NCBI GenBank assembly: GCA_028280675.1
Contig: JANQLI010000148.1
Coordinates: 1-38,786 of the forward strand
From: Alphaproteobacteria bacterium
GTDB taxonomy: Bacteria; Pseudomonadota; Alphaproteobacteria; SMXP01
Length of the DNA: 38,786 nucleotides
Reading direction: 5' to 3'
This document shows positions 32,416 to 38,786 of this stretch, piece after piece (within the stretch, counting starts at the first letter, position 1; each line of letters starts with the position of its first letter). The notes beneath the pieces are model-generated. The model saw nothing but the letters and a program-made list of their open reading frames with translations. It searched no databases and had not been told where the DNA came from. The position numbers and the translations under genes are program-made.

Positions 32416-33123
32416 CTAGAGCGTTCCTGTCCGGAATGGTTTGTTGCAAACATGTGTTGCCATTATTCTTTCCGCTCTCGCTGAGTCGCGGTGAGAAATA
32501 ATATCCACGATTTGATCACGTTCTTTATTTGCCTCAGCGATGTTGGCATTAATTTTGGCGGATTGCCCGTTGAACAATAAGAACTCGGACATATGCCATT
32601 GATCGGCTACGCGCTTTGCAATCATCGGGCTACGAGCCATCGAACGTATCAAGCCGTAGAATTCAGAAAGAAGACTTAGAAAATTCTCAGACAATGCTTC
32701 ATCGATCTTTGGAGACGCATGATGGATTTTTTTTGATAGGTCAATTAGAAGCTGAATCTCGTTTTCATCATGCCGTTCGGCAGCTAAGCGAGCCATAAAG
32801 CCTTCTGCTTTGCCAAAAAGACGGAAGAAATCTTCAATCTCTATTCTTGTTGGTGAGATCACTTTCGAGCCAACTTGCGGCGTAATAATCAGATAACCAG
32901 CACTTCGCAAGTGACTCAAGGCCGCTGAGACTGGCGCACGACTTGTTTTGAACTCTTGCGCTAAGTGCAAAGAAGAAATGGGCTCGCCGAATAAGTAAAC
33001 CCCTCGTGCGAGTCTGTGTTCTAATACATCACAAATATATCCAGCTTTACCACCAAGTTTAGAATTGCGATTCTCAGAACGAACACTCCCTCGGTTGGTA
33101 TAAGATTGATCCTGTTGTCTCAT
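32416..33123 (-). CDS. GntR/FCD-family transcriptional regulator 1
   Basis: A 235-residue regulator. The N-terminal winged helix (about 25-95) includes GKAGYICDVLEHRLARG, then FKTSRAPVSAALSHLRSAGYL as recognition helix and GSKVISPT as wing. The C-terminal helical effector domain resembles FCD, with FFRLFGKAEGFMARLAAERH and a later MATHV segment. It is clearly paralogous to the regulator at 36814. The gene is convergent with the meta operon and reads away from the RibB-like gene. A repressor lifted by a pathway intermediate is typical of the family; the ligand is not known. It is a candidate for binding the recurring CTAG palindrome. Confidence 0.88.
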   Translation of the reverse strand: MRQQDQSYTNRGSVRSENRNSKLGGKAGYICDVLEHRLARGVYLFGEPISSLHLAQEFKTSRAPVSAALSHLRSAGYLIITPQVGSKVISPTRIEIEDFFRLFGKAEGFMARLAAERHDENEIQLLIDLSKKIHHASPKIDEALSENFLSLLSEFYGLIRSMARSPMIAKRVADQWHMSEFLLFNGQSAKINANIAEANKERDQIVDIISHRDSARAERIMATHVCNKPFRTGTL

Positions 33124-33242
33124 CTTGAAAGAATTGGTTTGAGTTATGTACTATAAAACTGCATTAGTTGTCAGAGGAATATGGTAAAGTGCTGCAAAGA
33201 GAATCATGCACTTCTATAACCTTACAATTCATTTATTCCCGC

Positions 33243-33917
33243 TTACGCAACCCAGGAATTTATTTCTTGATTATTATGCATCATGCTTCTGTTAAATTGA
33301 GTTGATTTCCCTTTTAAGAGCAAAGAGCGAATACTCTCTATTTCAACGAAGGGGAGGTCAAGTTTCTTCGCTAAGGATTGACAATACGCTGATGTGCCTA
33401 CCTCGCCTTTTTCATCAAGTATGTCACAGCATGTTATGACATCATAAGGTGTTAAATCGTTTATTAATTGATGTGCACCGGAAATTAATGTTTCGTCTAA
33501 AGAAAATGGTTTCCGTATGACGATGGGCATCACGTGACCAGGTGTTACCAAGTCATTTGCTGTAGCTATTTGTGAACCAGCGGTTCTAATTGTTAATGCG
33601 CGGTCAGCAGCAGAGATTCCGGTTCCATTGCAACTCGCGGCTTCGATAGATTTCAAGTATTCAGGCCTACTTGAGTTGTGTGATGAATTGCATTCCATAG
33701 TTCTCAAACCCAAACGGAAAGCTGTGCGTTCATCCAGCGCAATGCTTAAAAGTCCACGTCCTTCAATAGCCATCAGCGAAGCTAAGTCTTCATGTAGAAG
33801 AGCAGCTACGCCAACGAAAATCCCTCGACCAGCACCATTGTGATGAGATTTATGGCTTAAAATAATTAACTCGCCGCTGGATAGTGATTCTCTTAGGGAA
33901 TTGATGTCTGGTGTCAT
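33243..33917 (-). CDS. RibB-like (DHBP synthase fold) protein with degenerate active site
   Basis: A 224-residue protein that aligns with 3,4-dihydroxy-2-butanone 4-phosphate synthase. Matches include GRGLLSIALDERTAFRLGL, NGTGISAADRALTIRT, VTPGHVMPIV and a C-terminal LDLPFVEIESI. The catalytic acidic loop of RibB (DDEDREnEGD type), expected around residues 20-30, is replaced by SHKSHHNGAGRG. The later HTE of the AGHTEAAVDL motif is HQL. It is therefore unlikely to make the riboflavin precursor. It is divergent from the LigA/LigB-type genes, with operator sites 8 and 9 between. Its role is unknown; a ligand-binding or new catalytic role in the aromatic pathway is possible. Confidence 0.72.
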   Translation of the reverse strand: MTPDINSLRESLSSGELIILSHKSHHNGAGRGIFVGVAALLHEDLASLMAIEGRGLLSIALDERTAFRLGLRTMECNSSHNSSRPEYLKSIEAASCNGTGISAADRALTIRTAGSQIATANDLVTPGHVMPIVIRKPFSLDETLISGAHQLINDLTPYDVITCCDILDEKGEVGTSAYCQSLAKKLDLPFVEIESIRSLLLKGKSTQFNRSMMHNNQEINSWVA

Positions 33918-33973
33918 GCCCTGGCCTTTATGCCTTTCTGAAGAGTCCTTTGTGTTTAAATCCTGAGTTAGGC

Positions 33974-33991
33974 TAACATACTAGAATAATA
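33974..33991. promoter_or_regulatory. Candidate operator, site 8 of 10
   Basis: Bases read TAACATACTAGAATAATA, 15 of 18 matching the consensus, with a perfect left half. The flank TTAGGCTAACATA is nearly the same as at site 3. It lies about 57 bases ahead of the RibB-like gene (minus strand). Confidence 0.62.
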
Positions 33992-34216
33992 GATAGATTC
34001 CAACAAAAATATCACATAGAATAAGGTATTAAAATCAGAGGGTTAAGAAGGATGTAACGTTAGCCTGAGCAGCAGGTGCCTTTAGAATATTGCTGAACTT
34101 ACATGTAAAACCGTTGGCTTATAATCCCTAAATACTATGTGGTTTTCTAAGATTACAGAGTTCCTCTTAGCTGCCAAATCTTCGTTTCCGTGTAAAAAGC
34201 CTAGCAAAATCTATAA

Positions 34217-34234
34217 AAGTATGCTAGTATGCAA
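34217..34234. promoter_or_regulatory. Candidate operator, site 9 of 10
   Basis: Bases read AAGTATGCTAGTATGCAA, 14 of 18 matching the consensus. It is about 33 bases ahead of the LigA-like gene. TATGCT and TAGTAT hexamers inside it could be -10 boxes, so binding would overlap the promoter. Confidence 0.6.
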
Positions 34235-34266
34235 GCTGGCAATGAGTTCGTGAAGGAGTGAAATAG

Positions 34267-34533
34267 GTGAGCATTAATACGATCGAAAGAGTCCTATGGG
34301 AGGCGATCACATTCCCGGATAAAGCGGAAGTTTTTAGATCACAGCCCGAAGAACATTTTAACAGCTATTTTCATTTAACGTCGCAAGAGAAGCAATTATT
34401 GCATGAAATGGATGTACGCAAAATGGCTGATCTTGGTGCGAGTGAAATGCTTCTTATGCTTGCATGGCAGGTCGTCAGGGGCCCCGAGACTATGAATGAA
34501 TATATGGGACGCATGAATACGCCCAGCAGCTAA
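34267..34533 (+). CDS. Extradiol dioxygenase small subunit (LigA type)
   Basis: An 88-residue all-helical protein related to the alpha subunit of protocatechuate 4,5-dioxygenase: FRSQPEEHFNSYFHLTSQEKQLLHEMDVRKMADLGAS in parts matches the LigA domain, including the L-T-x-E-E/Q-K-x-L-L pattern and the MADLGA segment. It is shorter than LigA (about 139), matching the small-subunit versions seen in related enzymes. The start here is GTG, with GAAGGAG upstream. It is followed 39 bases later by the LigB-type catalytic subunit. It forms part of the substrate pocket and has no metal. Confidence 0.83.
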   Translation: MSINTIERVLWEAITFPDKAEVFRSQPEEHFNSYFHLTSQEKQLLHEMDVRKMADLGASEMLLMLAWQVVRGPETMNEYMGRMNTPSS

Positions 34534-34572
34534 AGTTATGAAGAGAGAAGTCTCTAGAATAAGGAATCTACA

Positions 34573-35400
34573 ATGAGTGAAATAGTTGGTGGCTTTTTAA
34601 TGCCGCATGATCCTTTAATCTCAGCCGAACCAGATGCTCCACCAGCTGAGCAGCGTAAGGCAGTGAAAGATGCATTTGCGACAATAGCGAGCAGATTAAA
34701 AGAGTTGGACGTGGATACGGTGATTGTCGTTGGAGATGATCACTACACTGTTTTCGGTCCACAATGTATACCACGATATTTGATTGGCATTGGCGATGTT
34801 GAAGGACCAGCAGAGCAATGGCTCGGTATTTCACGTAGGCCTATTGAGAACAATGAACCACTTGCGAATCACATTATGCAAGTTGGGTTTGATAACGGTA
34901 TTGATTGGGCGGTTTCCAAAACCCTTCTTATGGACCATTCCACTATTATACCTATTCACTATACCTTAGGGGAAGGAAGTAAGATTAAGTCGATACCCGT
35001 TTATATTAATTCTGGTGTTATGCCGCTCATTTCGAGTCGCCGTGCGGCTGAAGTGGGTCAATTAATAAGAAAAGCTGTTGACTCGTGGTCAGGTGATGAA
35101 CGCGTGGCTATCTTAGGTACGGGTGGCATTAGTCATTGGGTCGGCATGGCTGATATGGGCAAGGTCAATGTGGAATGGGATAAGAAAGTTCTCTCTTTTG
35201 CTGAGGCCGGAGATATTGAAGGTCTGATCGCAATGGAAGACATGGATGTGTTCCATGAATCTGGAAATGGCGCACTTGAAATCAAGAACTGGATTGTGGC
35301 CATGGCAGCTGTACCGGAGATGAAGGCCGACATCATTGCCTATGAACCGATACCTGAATGGGTCTGTGGGTGTGGTTTTGCAGAGCTCAAGGCCGCTTAA
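34573..35400 (+). CDS. Class III extradiol ring-cleavage dioxygenase, catalytic subunit (LigB type)
   Basis: A 275-residue LigB-superfamily protein. Iron ligands are H12 (MPHDP), H57 (GDDHYTVFG) and E236 (GALEIKNW), in agreement with LigB H12, H61 and E242. The catalytic histidine is H188 in GTGGISHWVG, and H122 in MDHSTIIPI is also conserved. It opens a dihydroxylated aromatic ring next to the hydroxyls. The precise catechol, for example protocatechuate, gallate or an O-methylated relative, is not identified. Overall divergence from LigB suggests a different substrate. Confidence 0.87.
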   Translation: MSEIVGGFLMPHDPLISAEPDAPPAEQRKAVKDAFATIASRLKELDVDTVIVVGDDHYTVFGPQCIPRYLIGIGDVEGPAEQWLGISRRPIENNEPLANHIMQVGFDNGIDWAVSKTLLMDHSTIIPIHYTLGEGSKIKSIPVYINSGVMPLISSRRAAEVGQLIRKAVDSWSGDERVAILGTGGISHWVGMADMGKVNVEWDKKVLSFAEAGDIEGLIAMEDMDVFHESGNGALEIKNWIVAMAAVPEMKADIIAYEPIPEWVCGCGFAELKAA

Positions 35401-35523
35401 GTTCCAGTTGTAATATGAGAGGGGGTGGTCGGATATTATTTAAAATCTGTGGCCGCCGCCTCGATTGGGGTTTGTTGCGTAGAGCGCGTCACAGATATTG
35501 TTTTTTATTGAGCGTGTAAGAAG

Positions 35524-36759
35524 ATGAATTCTCCAATGCAGAGGCGCGCTGTTCATGGGTTTGGAGAATGCGATGTGTTTGAGAAGAGACGAAAGTATAT
35601 CCTACTGCTCGTAAGTGCATTGCCTGCTATTGCCGGTGCTCTTGTCTCTCCGCTCCTCCCTAGCCTAACACGCGTCTTTGCCGCAGAACCTAATGTCGAG
35701 TTGCTAGCGCGATTTGTTTTTACGCTTCCTGGGCTGTTCATTGCTCTCTTTGCCCCGCTCAGTGGCATTGTGATTGATCGCTATGGTCGCAAATTACTCC
35801 TAATCGCATCCGTCATCCTATTTGCCATTTCTGGTGGATCGGGACTTATCGCTCAGTCTTTGCCACAATTACTTTTTGGCCGCGCTTGCCTTGGCATCGC
35901 TGTGGCTGCGATCATGACTGTCACAACAACACTCGTTGGAGACTACTATCGTGAGCCTGAAAGAGGTCATGTTGCTGGAACACAGGCCGCTTTTTTGGCA
36001 TTAGGTGGTTTCTTAGGATTGCTGATCAGTGGCCTTCTTGCAGAGCTATCGTGGCGTGTTCCCTTTTTCATTTACTTTCTGGTGTTGCTTCTTGTTCCAT
36101 TTGTTGTGAAGTATATCAGCGAGCCAGTATCTGGCAATCTGGGCACGCATGACAAGGCGTTTGTTGAAGACAGGGAAACGCCTACTTCGCTGTCTCTTAT
36201 TTTGCTTGTTAATGGTCTCGCCATCGTCGGGATGATGATTTTCTTTACTGTCCCAATACAAGTGCCATTCTTACTGGAGGAGATTGGAGAATCTGCTCCG
36301 AGTCTTGCGGGTTTAACAGTGAGTGTATGCATTCTTGTAACAGGTATTTCCTCGATGAGCTTTCGTTACTTTAAGACTGTGATCTCGCTGCCACTGGTTC
36401 TATCCTTGTCCATGGCTATTATGGCTGTAGGCTATCTACTCGTGGGTATCTCATCGGGGTATTGGATGTTGTTGGTGGCGATGCCTATATGTGGTCTGGG
36501 GATGGGTCTCATAACGCCAGCGATTACTTTGTGGCTTTTAGAATTATCCCCCATGCATATCCGTGGCCGTGTCATGAGTGCTCTTGCTTCAGGGATCTTT
36601 TTTGCGCAGTTCGTGACACCTCTTATATCGCAGCCTATCATTTCTTCATTAGGGTTAAGCGGAATTTTCATATTGTCGTCACTAGTACTTATGACCCTGG
36701 CTGCCACACTCTGTTTTGGGTCTTATCTCTATCAGCGTCGTTCTCTGCGCGCGCGATAA
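35524..36759 (+). CDS. MFS transporter
   Basis: A 411-residue, 12-helix major facilitator. The loop 2-3 motif reads GIVIDRYGRKLLLI, followed by FGRACLGIAVAAIM for helix 4, and there is a central cytoplasmic loop near 195-220. It belongs to the general drug/metabolite proton antiporter-like group and lacks the AAHS signature seen in the other MFS gene at 12115. It lies 123 bases after the LigB-type gene, on the same strand, and converges on the second GntR regulator. Import or export of an aromatic acid is plausible from context only. Confidence 0.83.
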   Translation: MNSPMQRRAVHGFGECDVFEKRRKYILLLVSALPAIAGALVSPLLPSLTRVFAAEPNVELLARFVFTLPGLFIALFAPLSGIVIDRYGRKLLLIASVILFAISGGSGLIAQSLPQLLFGRACLGIAVAAIMTVTTTLVGDYYREPERGHVAGTQAAFLALGGFLGLLISGLLAELSWRVPFFIYFLVLLLVPFVVKYISEPVSGNLGTHDKAFVEDRETPTSLSLILLVNGLAIVGMMIFFTVPIQVPFLLEEIGESAPSLAGLTVSVCILVTGISSMSFRYFKTVISLPLVLSLSMAIMAVGYLLVGISSGYWMLLVAMPICGLGMGLITPAITLWLLELSPMHIRGRVMSALASGIFFAQFVTPLISQPIISSLGLSGIFILSSLVLMTLAATLCFGSYLYQRRSLRAR

Positions 36760-36813
36760 AGGTCGCAACCGTAGTTCGCGTGAATATGCAATTTTGCTTG
36801 AGTGATATACGCG

Positions 36814-37536
36814 CTACTTAAGGGTTCCAGTTCGTAATGGCTTGCCACGAACATGTGCTTCCATGGCCTGCTCTGCAGCATCAACATCTCGATTCTCGAT
36901 GGCCGCGACGACCTCATTGCGCTCTTTGTTTGCTTGTGCAAGATTGATGTAAACATTGGATGTGCGACCATTGAAGAGTAGGAACTCTGACATCCGCCAC
37001 TGACTGGAAACACGTCGCGCTTCCATCGGACTTCGCGCCATGCTCCTTATGGTGCTATGAAAAGAAGCAACAAGGTCCAAGAATTCGTCTGATACTTGCT
37101 CATTCTTCTTTTTCGGTGTTGCTTTTTTAATGCGTTTCGATATGTCGCGGAGAGCGTCACATTCACCATCTTCATGCCGTTCAGCCGCCAATCCAGCCAT
37201 GAATCCTTCTGCTTTGCCGAAGAGATGAAAAAAGTCTTCGATTTCCTGTGTTGTTGGAGAAACCACACGACATCCAACTTGAGGAGTGATGACAAGAAAG
37301 CCTGCACTACGCAAATGATTGAGCGCTGTCATAACGGGTGCACGACTTGCATTGAATTCTTCGACTAATTCGACAGTCGAAATGCTCTCGCCGAATAAAT
37401 AGTTTCCACGTGCGAGGCGGTATTCCAGCTCCTCACAGATGTAGCCTGCTTTACCACCGAGGGCCGTCATATTCTCACCTAAATTCATACCATTTCCAAT
37501 AGCATGAAGCTGACTTTGTTGTCTTTTGTCTCTCAT
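36814..37536 (-). CDS. GntR/FCD-family transcriptional regulator 2
   Basis: A regulator of about 240 residues, a clear paralog of the one at 32416: shared segments are LGGKAGYIC, LARGxYLFGE, SRAPVxxALxHLRSAG, ITPQVG and FFxLFGKAEGFMA. The winged-helix domain is about residues 30-100 and the FCD-like domain follows. I chose ATG 37536 because it aligns with the paralog start; GTG at 37551 would add five residues. It is divergent from purU, with operator site 10 between, so autoregulation through the CTAG palindrome is an attractive possibility. The effector is unknown. Confidence 0.88.
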   Translation of the reverse strand: MRDKRQQSQLHAIGNGMNLGENMTALGGKAGYICEELEYRLARGNYLFGESISTVELVEEFNASRAPVMTALNHLRSAGFLVITPQVGCRVVSPTTQEIEDFFHLFGKAEGFMAGLAAERHEDGECDALRDISKRIKKATPKKKNEQVSDEFLDLVASFHSTIRSMARSPMEARRVSSQWRMSEFLLFNGRTSNVYINLAQANKERNEVVAAIENRDVDAAEQAMEAHVRGKPLRTGTLK

Positions 37537-37649
37537 TGGAGTCGCTGCCACCTAACTAACCATTTGATTTTATTGGAAAAATATGCCATTTTGAAACATC
37601 TTCAAGCTTTATGATCGATTCGCTTATAGCAATGCAAGCATCTTAGCAT

Positions 37650-37667
37650 GTAAATAATAGTATGCAT
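37650..37667. promoter_or_regulatory. Candidate operator, site 10 of 10
   Basis: Bases read GTAAATAATAGTATGCAT, 12 of 18 matching the consensus; the centre is ATAG rather than CTAG. It is the least certain copy. It lies between the second GntR gene and purU. Confidence 0.4.
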
Positions 37668-37777
37668 GTGTTTTGTCTGACCGCTTTCTGAGCTGCTTTC
37701 GGCTTCATTAGCGCATTGTGATCTGTCAGAGCACGTCGCATAGATGAGACGAGTAAACCAAATAGGGATGATTAAAT

Positions 37778-38641
37778 ATGAGTACCCAGGATAAGTATGT
37801 CTTAACACTGACCGCGCCAGACGTGTCGGGAATTGTGGCCAATGTCGCTGGAGCGCTTGCTGACTGGGGCGCTTTTATAACGGAGGCCAATCATCATAAT
37901 GAGCCGCGCTCTGAGACTGCTTTTTTACGTTTTGCGTTTCATGCGTCAGAGGTATCAATGGCCACCTGCGAAGAAATGAGACAAGCTTTCATACCTATTG
38001 CAAAGAGGTATAACGCGGAATTTGCTTTTCACAATATGACACATCCTATGCCGATCATTATTGCTGTCTCAAAATTTGGACATTGCCTGTATGATTTATT
38101 GCATCGTTGGAAGGCAGGAATTTTGCCCGTTGATGTGAAAGCCGTTATCTCAAACCATGAGGATATGCGCGGTTTCGCCGAATGGCATGACCTTCCATTT
38201 CATTATCTTCCGATTACGAAAGAAACAAAACCCCAACAGGAAGATCAAATAAAAGATCTCATTAAAAGCTACGGTTCTGAACTTCTCGTGCTTGCTCGCT
38301 ATATGCAAATACTCTCGGAAGATATGTGTGAGCATGTATCAGGGAGGGCGATAAACATTCATCATTCGTTCTTGCCAAGCTTCAAAGGGGCTAAGCCTTA
38401 CAGTCAGGCCTATGATCGCGGCGTGAAAATGATTGGAGCAACTGCTCATTATGTGACCTCCGATTTAGATGAAGGGCCAATCATCGAACAAGCAGTTGAA
38501 CGCATCGATCACTCGGTCTCTCCGGAAGAACTTGTCAATATTGGCCGGGATAGCGAGTCGGTCGCGTTGTCTCGTGCGGTGCGGTGGCATGCAGAACGGC
38601 GCGTCTTGATAAGTGGTCATCGGACAGTTGTGTTCCGTTAA
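37778..38641 (+). CDS. purU: Formyltetrahydrofolate deformylase
   Basis: A 287-residue enzyme. The N-terminal ACT domain (about 5-85) begins YVLTLTAPDVSGIVANVAG. The formyltransferase-fold hydrolase domain follows, with catalytic N193, H195 and D231 in INIHHSFLP and SDLDEGPII. Length is normal. It hydrolyses 10-formyl-THF to formate and THF, controlling the one-carbon pool. Such genes often stand with THF-dependent O-demethylases of lignin-type aromatics, but no demethylase is visible here. The link to the LigAB-type genes is therefore suggestive only. Confidence 0.93.
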   Translation: MSTQDKYVLTLTAPDVSGIVANVAGALADWGAFITEANHHNEPRSETAFLRFAFHASEVSMATCEEMRQAFIPIAKRYNAEFAFHNMTHPMPIIIAVSKFGHCLYDLLHRWKAGILPVDVKAVISNHEDMRGFAEWHDLPFHYLPITKETKPQQEDQIKDLIKSYGSELLVLARYMQILSEDMCEHVSGRAINIHHSFLPSFKGAKPYSQAYDRGVKMIGATAHYVTSDLDEGPIIEQAVERIDHSVSPEELVNIGRDSESVALSRAVRWHAERRVLISGHRTVVFR

Positions 38642-38741
38642 CTGACGAACAACCTGTACTTCTATGTGTTCTACTAGGTGCTAGAGAACGTCCGTGAATA
38701 ATTTGATGATCAGGGTAATTGATTTCCCTGTTCTCTTAGGT

Positions 38742-38769
38742 AACAGGGAATTTAAATTCCCTGTTTTTT
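38742..38769 (+). terminator. Rho-independent terminator after purU
   Basis: A perfect 12-bp inverted repeat AACAGGGAATTT / AAATTCCCTGTT (38742-38765) is followed by a T-run to 38769. A weaker CAGGG...CCCTG hairpin lies just upstream (38711-38730) and shares the same stem bases. Confidence 0.9.
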
Positions 38770-38786
38770 CTTTAGGGAATTCGCAC

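Larger units (their letters stand above)
33918..34266. other. Divergent promoter region between RibB-like and LigA-like genes
   Basis: A 349-base gap with no gene. It holds operator sites 8 and 9, one near each gene. The remainder is AT-rich and without terminator or RNA gene that I can recognise. Confidence 0.6.

Noticed and set aside
33243..33917. Authentic riboflavin biosynthesis gene ribB
   Set aside because: The acidic catalytic loop and the HTE motif are absent, and no other rib genes are nearby.
1..38786. Mobile element, prophage, CRISPR or toxin-antitoxin system
   Set aside because: No transposase, integrase, terminal inverted repeats, phage genes or spaced direct repeats were seen; the recurring palindrome is an operator-like site and not an array.

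Overview
The window is a dense catabolic region for aromatic compounds from a Gram-negative bacterium. A TonB-dependent receptor, a Tat-exported sulfatase, an AraC/XylS regulator and GntR/FCD regulators point to a proteobacterium. Sphingomonad-like or other marine Alphaproteobacteria seem most likely, but I cannot fix the taxon from sequence alone. I see no rRNA, tRNA, transposase, integrase or CRISPR array. Nearly all the DNA codes for catabolic enzymes, transporters and regulators, in short operons that are mostly divergent or convergent.

Layout. (1) 1-1940: end of a BenA/AntA-type Rieske oxygenase alpha subunit, its beta subunit and a zinc alcohol dehydrogenase, facing an AraC/XylS regulator (1959-2939). 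(2) 3046-5468: a gentisate module (maleylpyruvate isomerase, fumarylpyruvate hydrolase, gentisate 1,2-dioxygenase). (3) 5607-9828: a divergent pair of periplasmic sulfatase and TonB-dependent receptor. (4) 10075-13437: a 2-hydroxychromene-2-carboxylate isomerase-like protein, a small exported protein, a GST and an aromatic acid:H+ symporter. (5) 13630-19000: benzaldehyde/salicylaldehyde-type dehydrogenase, Rieske ferredoxin, naphthalene-dioxygenase-type alpha and beta subunits, and a GMC oxidoreductase; a NahE-like hydratase-aldolase lies opposite (19040-20053). (6) 20817-32367: a long same-strand run with a group D flavin monooxygenase, a luciferase-like monooxygenase, an alpha/beta hydrolase, a flavin reductase fused to a MarR-like domain, a second isomerase, an XylT-like ferredoxin, an XylE-type catechol 2,3-dioxygenase and the lower meta pathway (XylG, J, Q, K, I equivalents). 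(7) 32416-38641: two paralogous GntR regulators flanking a degenerate RibB-like protein, a LigA/LigB-type extradiol dioxygenase and an MFS transporter, followed by PurU.

Together the genes suggest uptake of aromatic or polyaromatic compounds, oxygenase attack, side-ring removal through isomerase, hydratase-aldolase and aldehyde dehydrogenase, and then three separate ring-cleavage routes: gentisate, catechol meta-cleavage and a LigAB-type route. No electron-transfer reductase for either Rieske oxygenase lies in the window.

The most notable pattern not explained by the genes is an 18-bp palindrome, approximately TAACATACTAGTATGTTA. It recurs ten times, always between genes and ahead of most of the transcription units. 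It looks like a cluster-wide operator, and the two GntR paralogs are the leading candidates to bind it. Other points of interest are an XylT-like ferredoxin whose natural N-terminus has no standard start codon, a RibB-like protein that lacks the catalytic acidic loop, and a flavin-dependent block in which two different monooxygenases seem to share one MarR-fused reductase.
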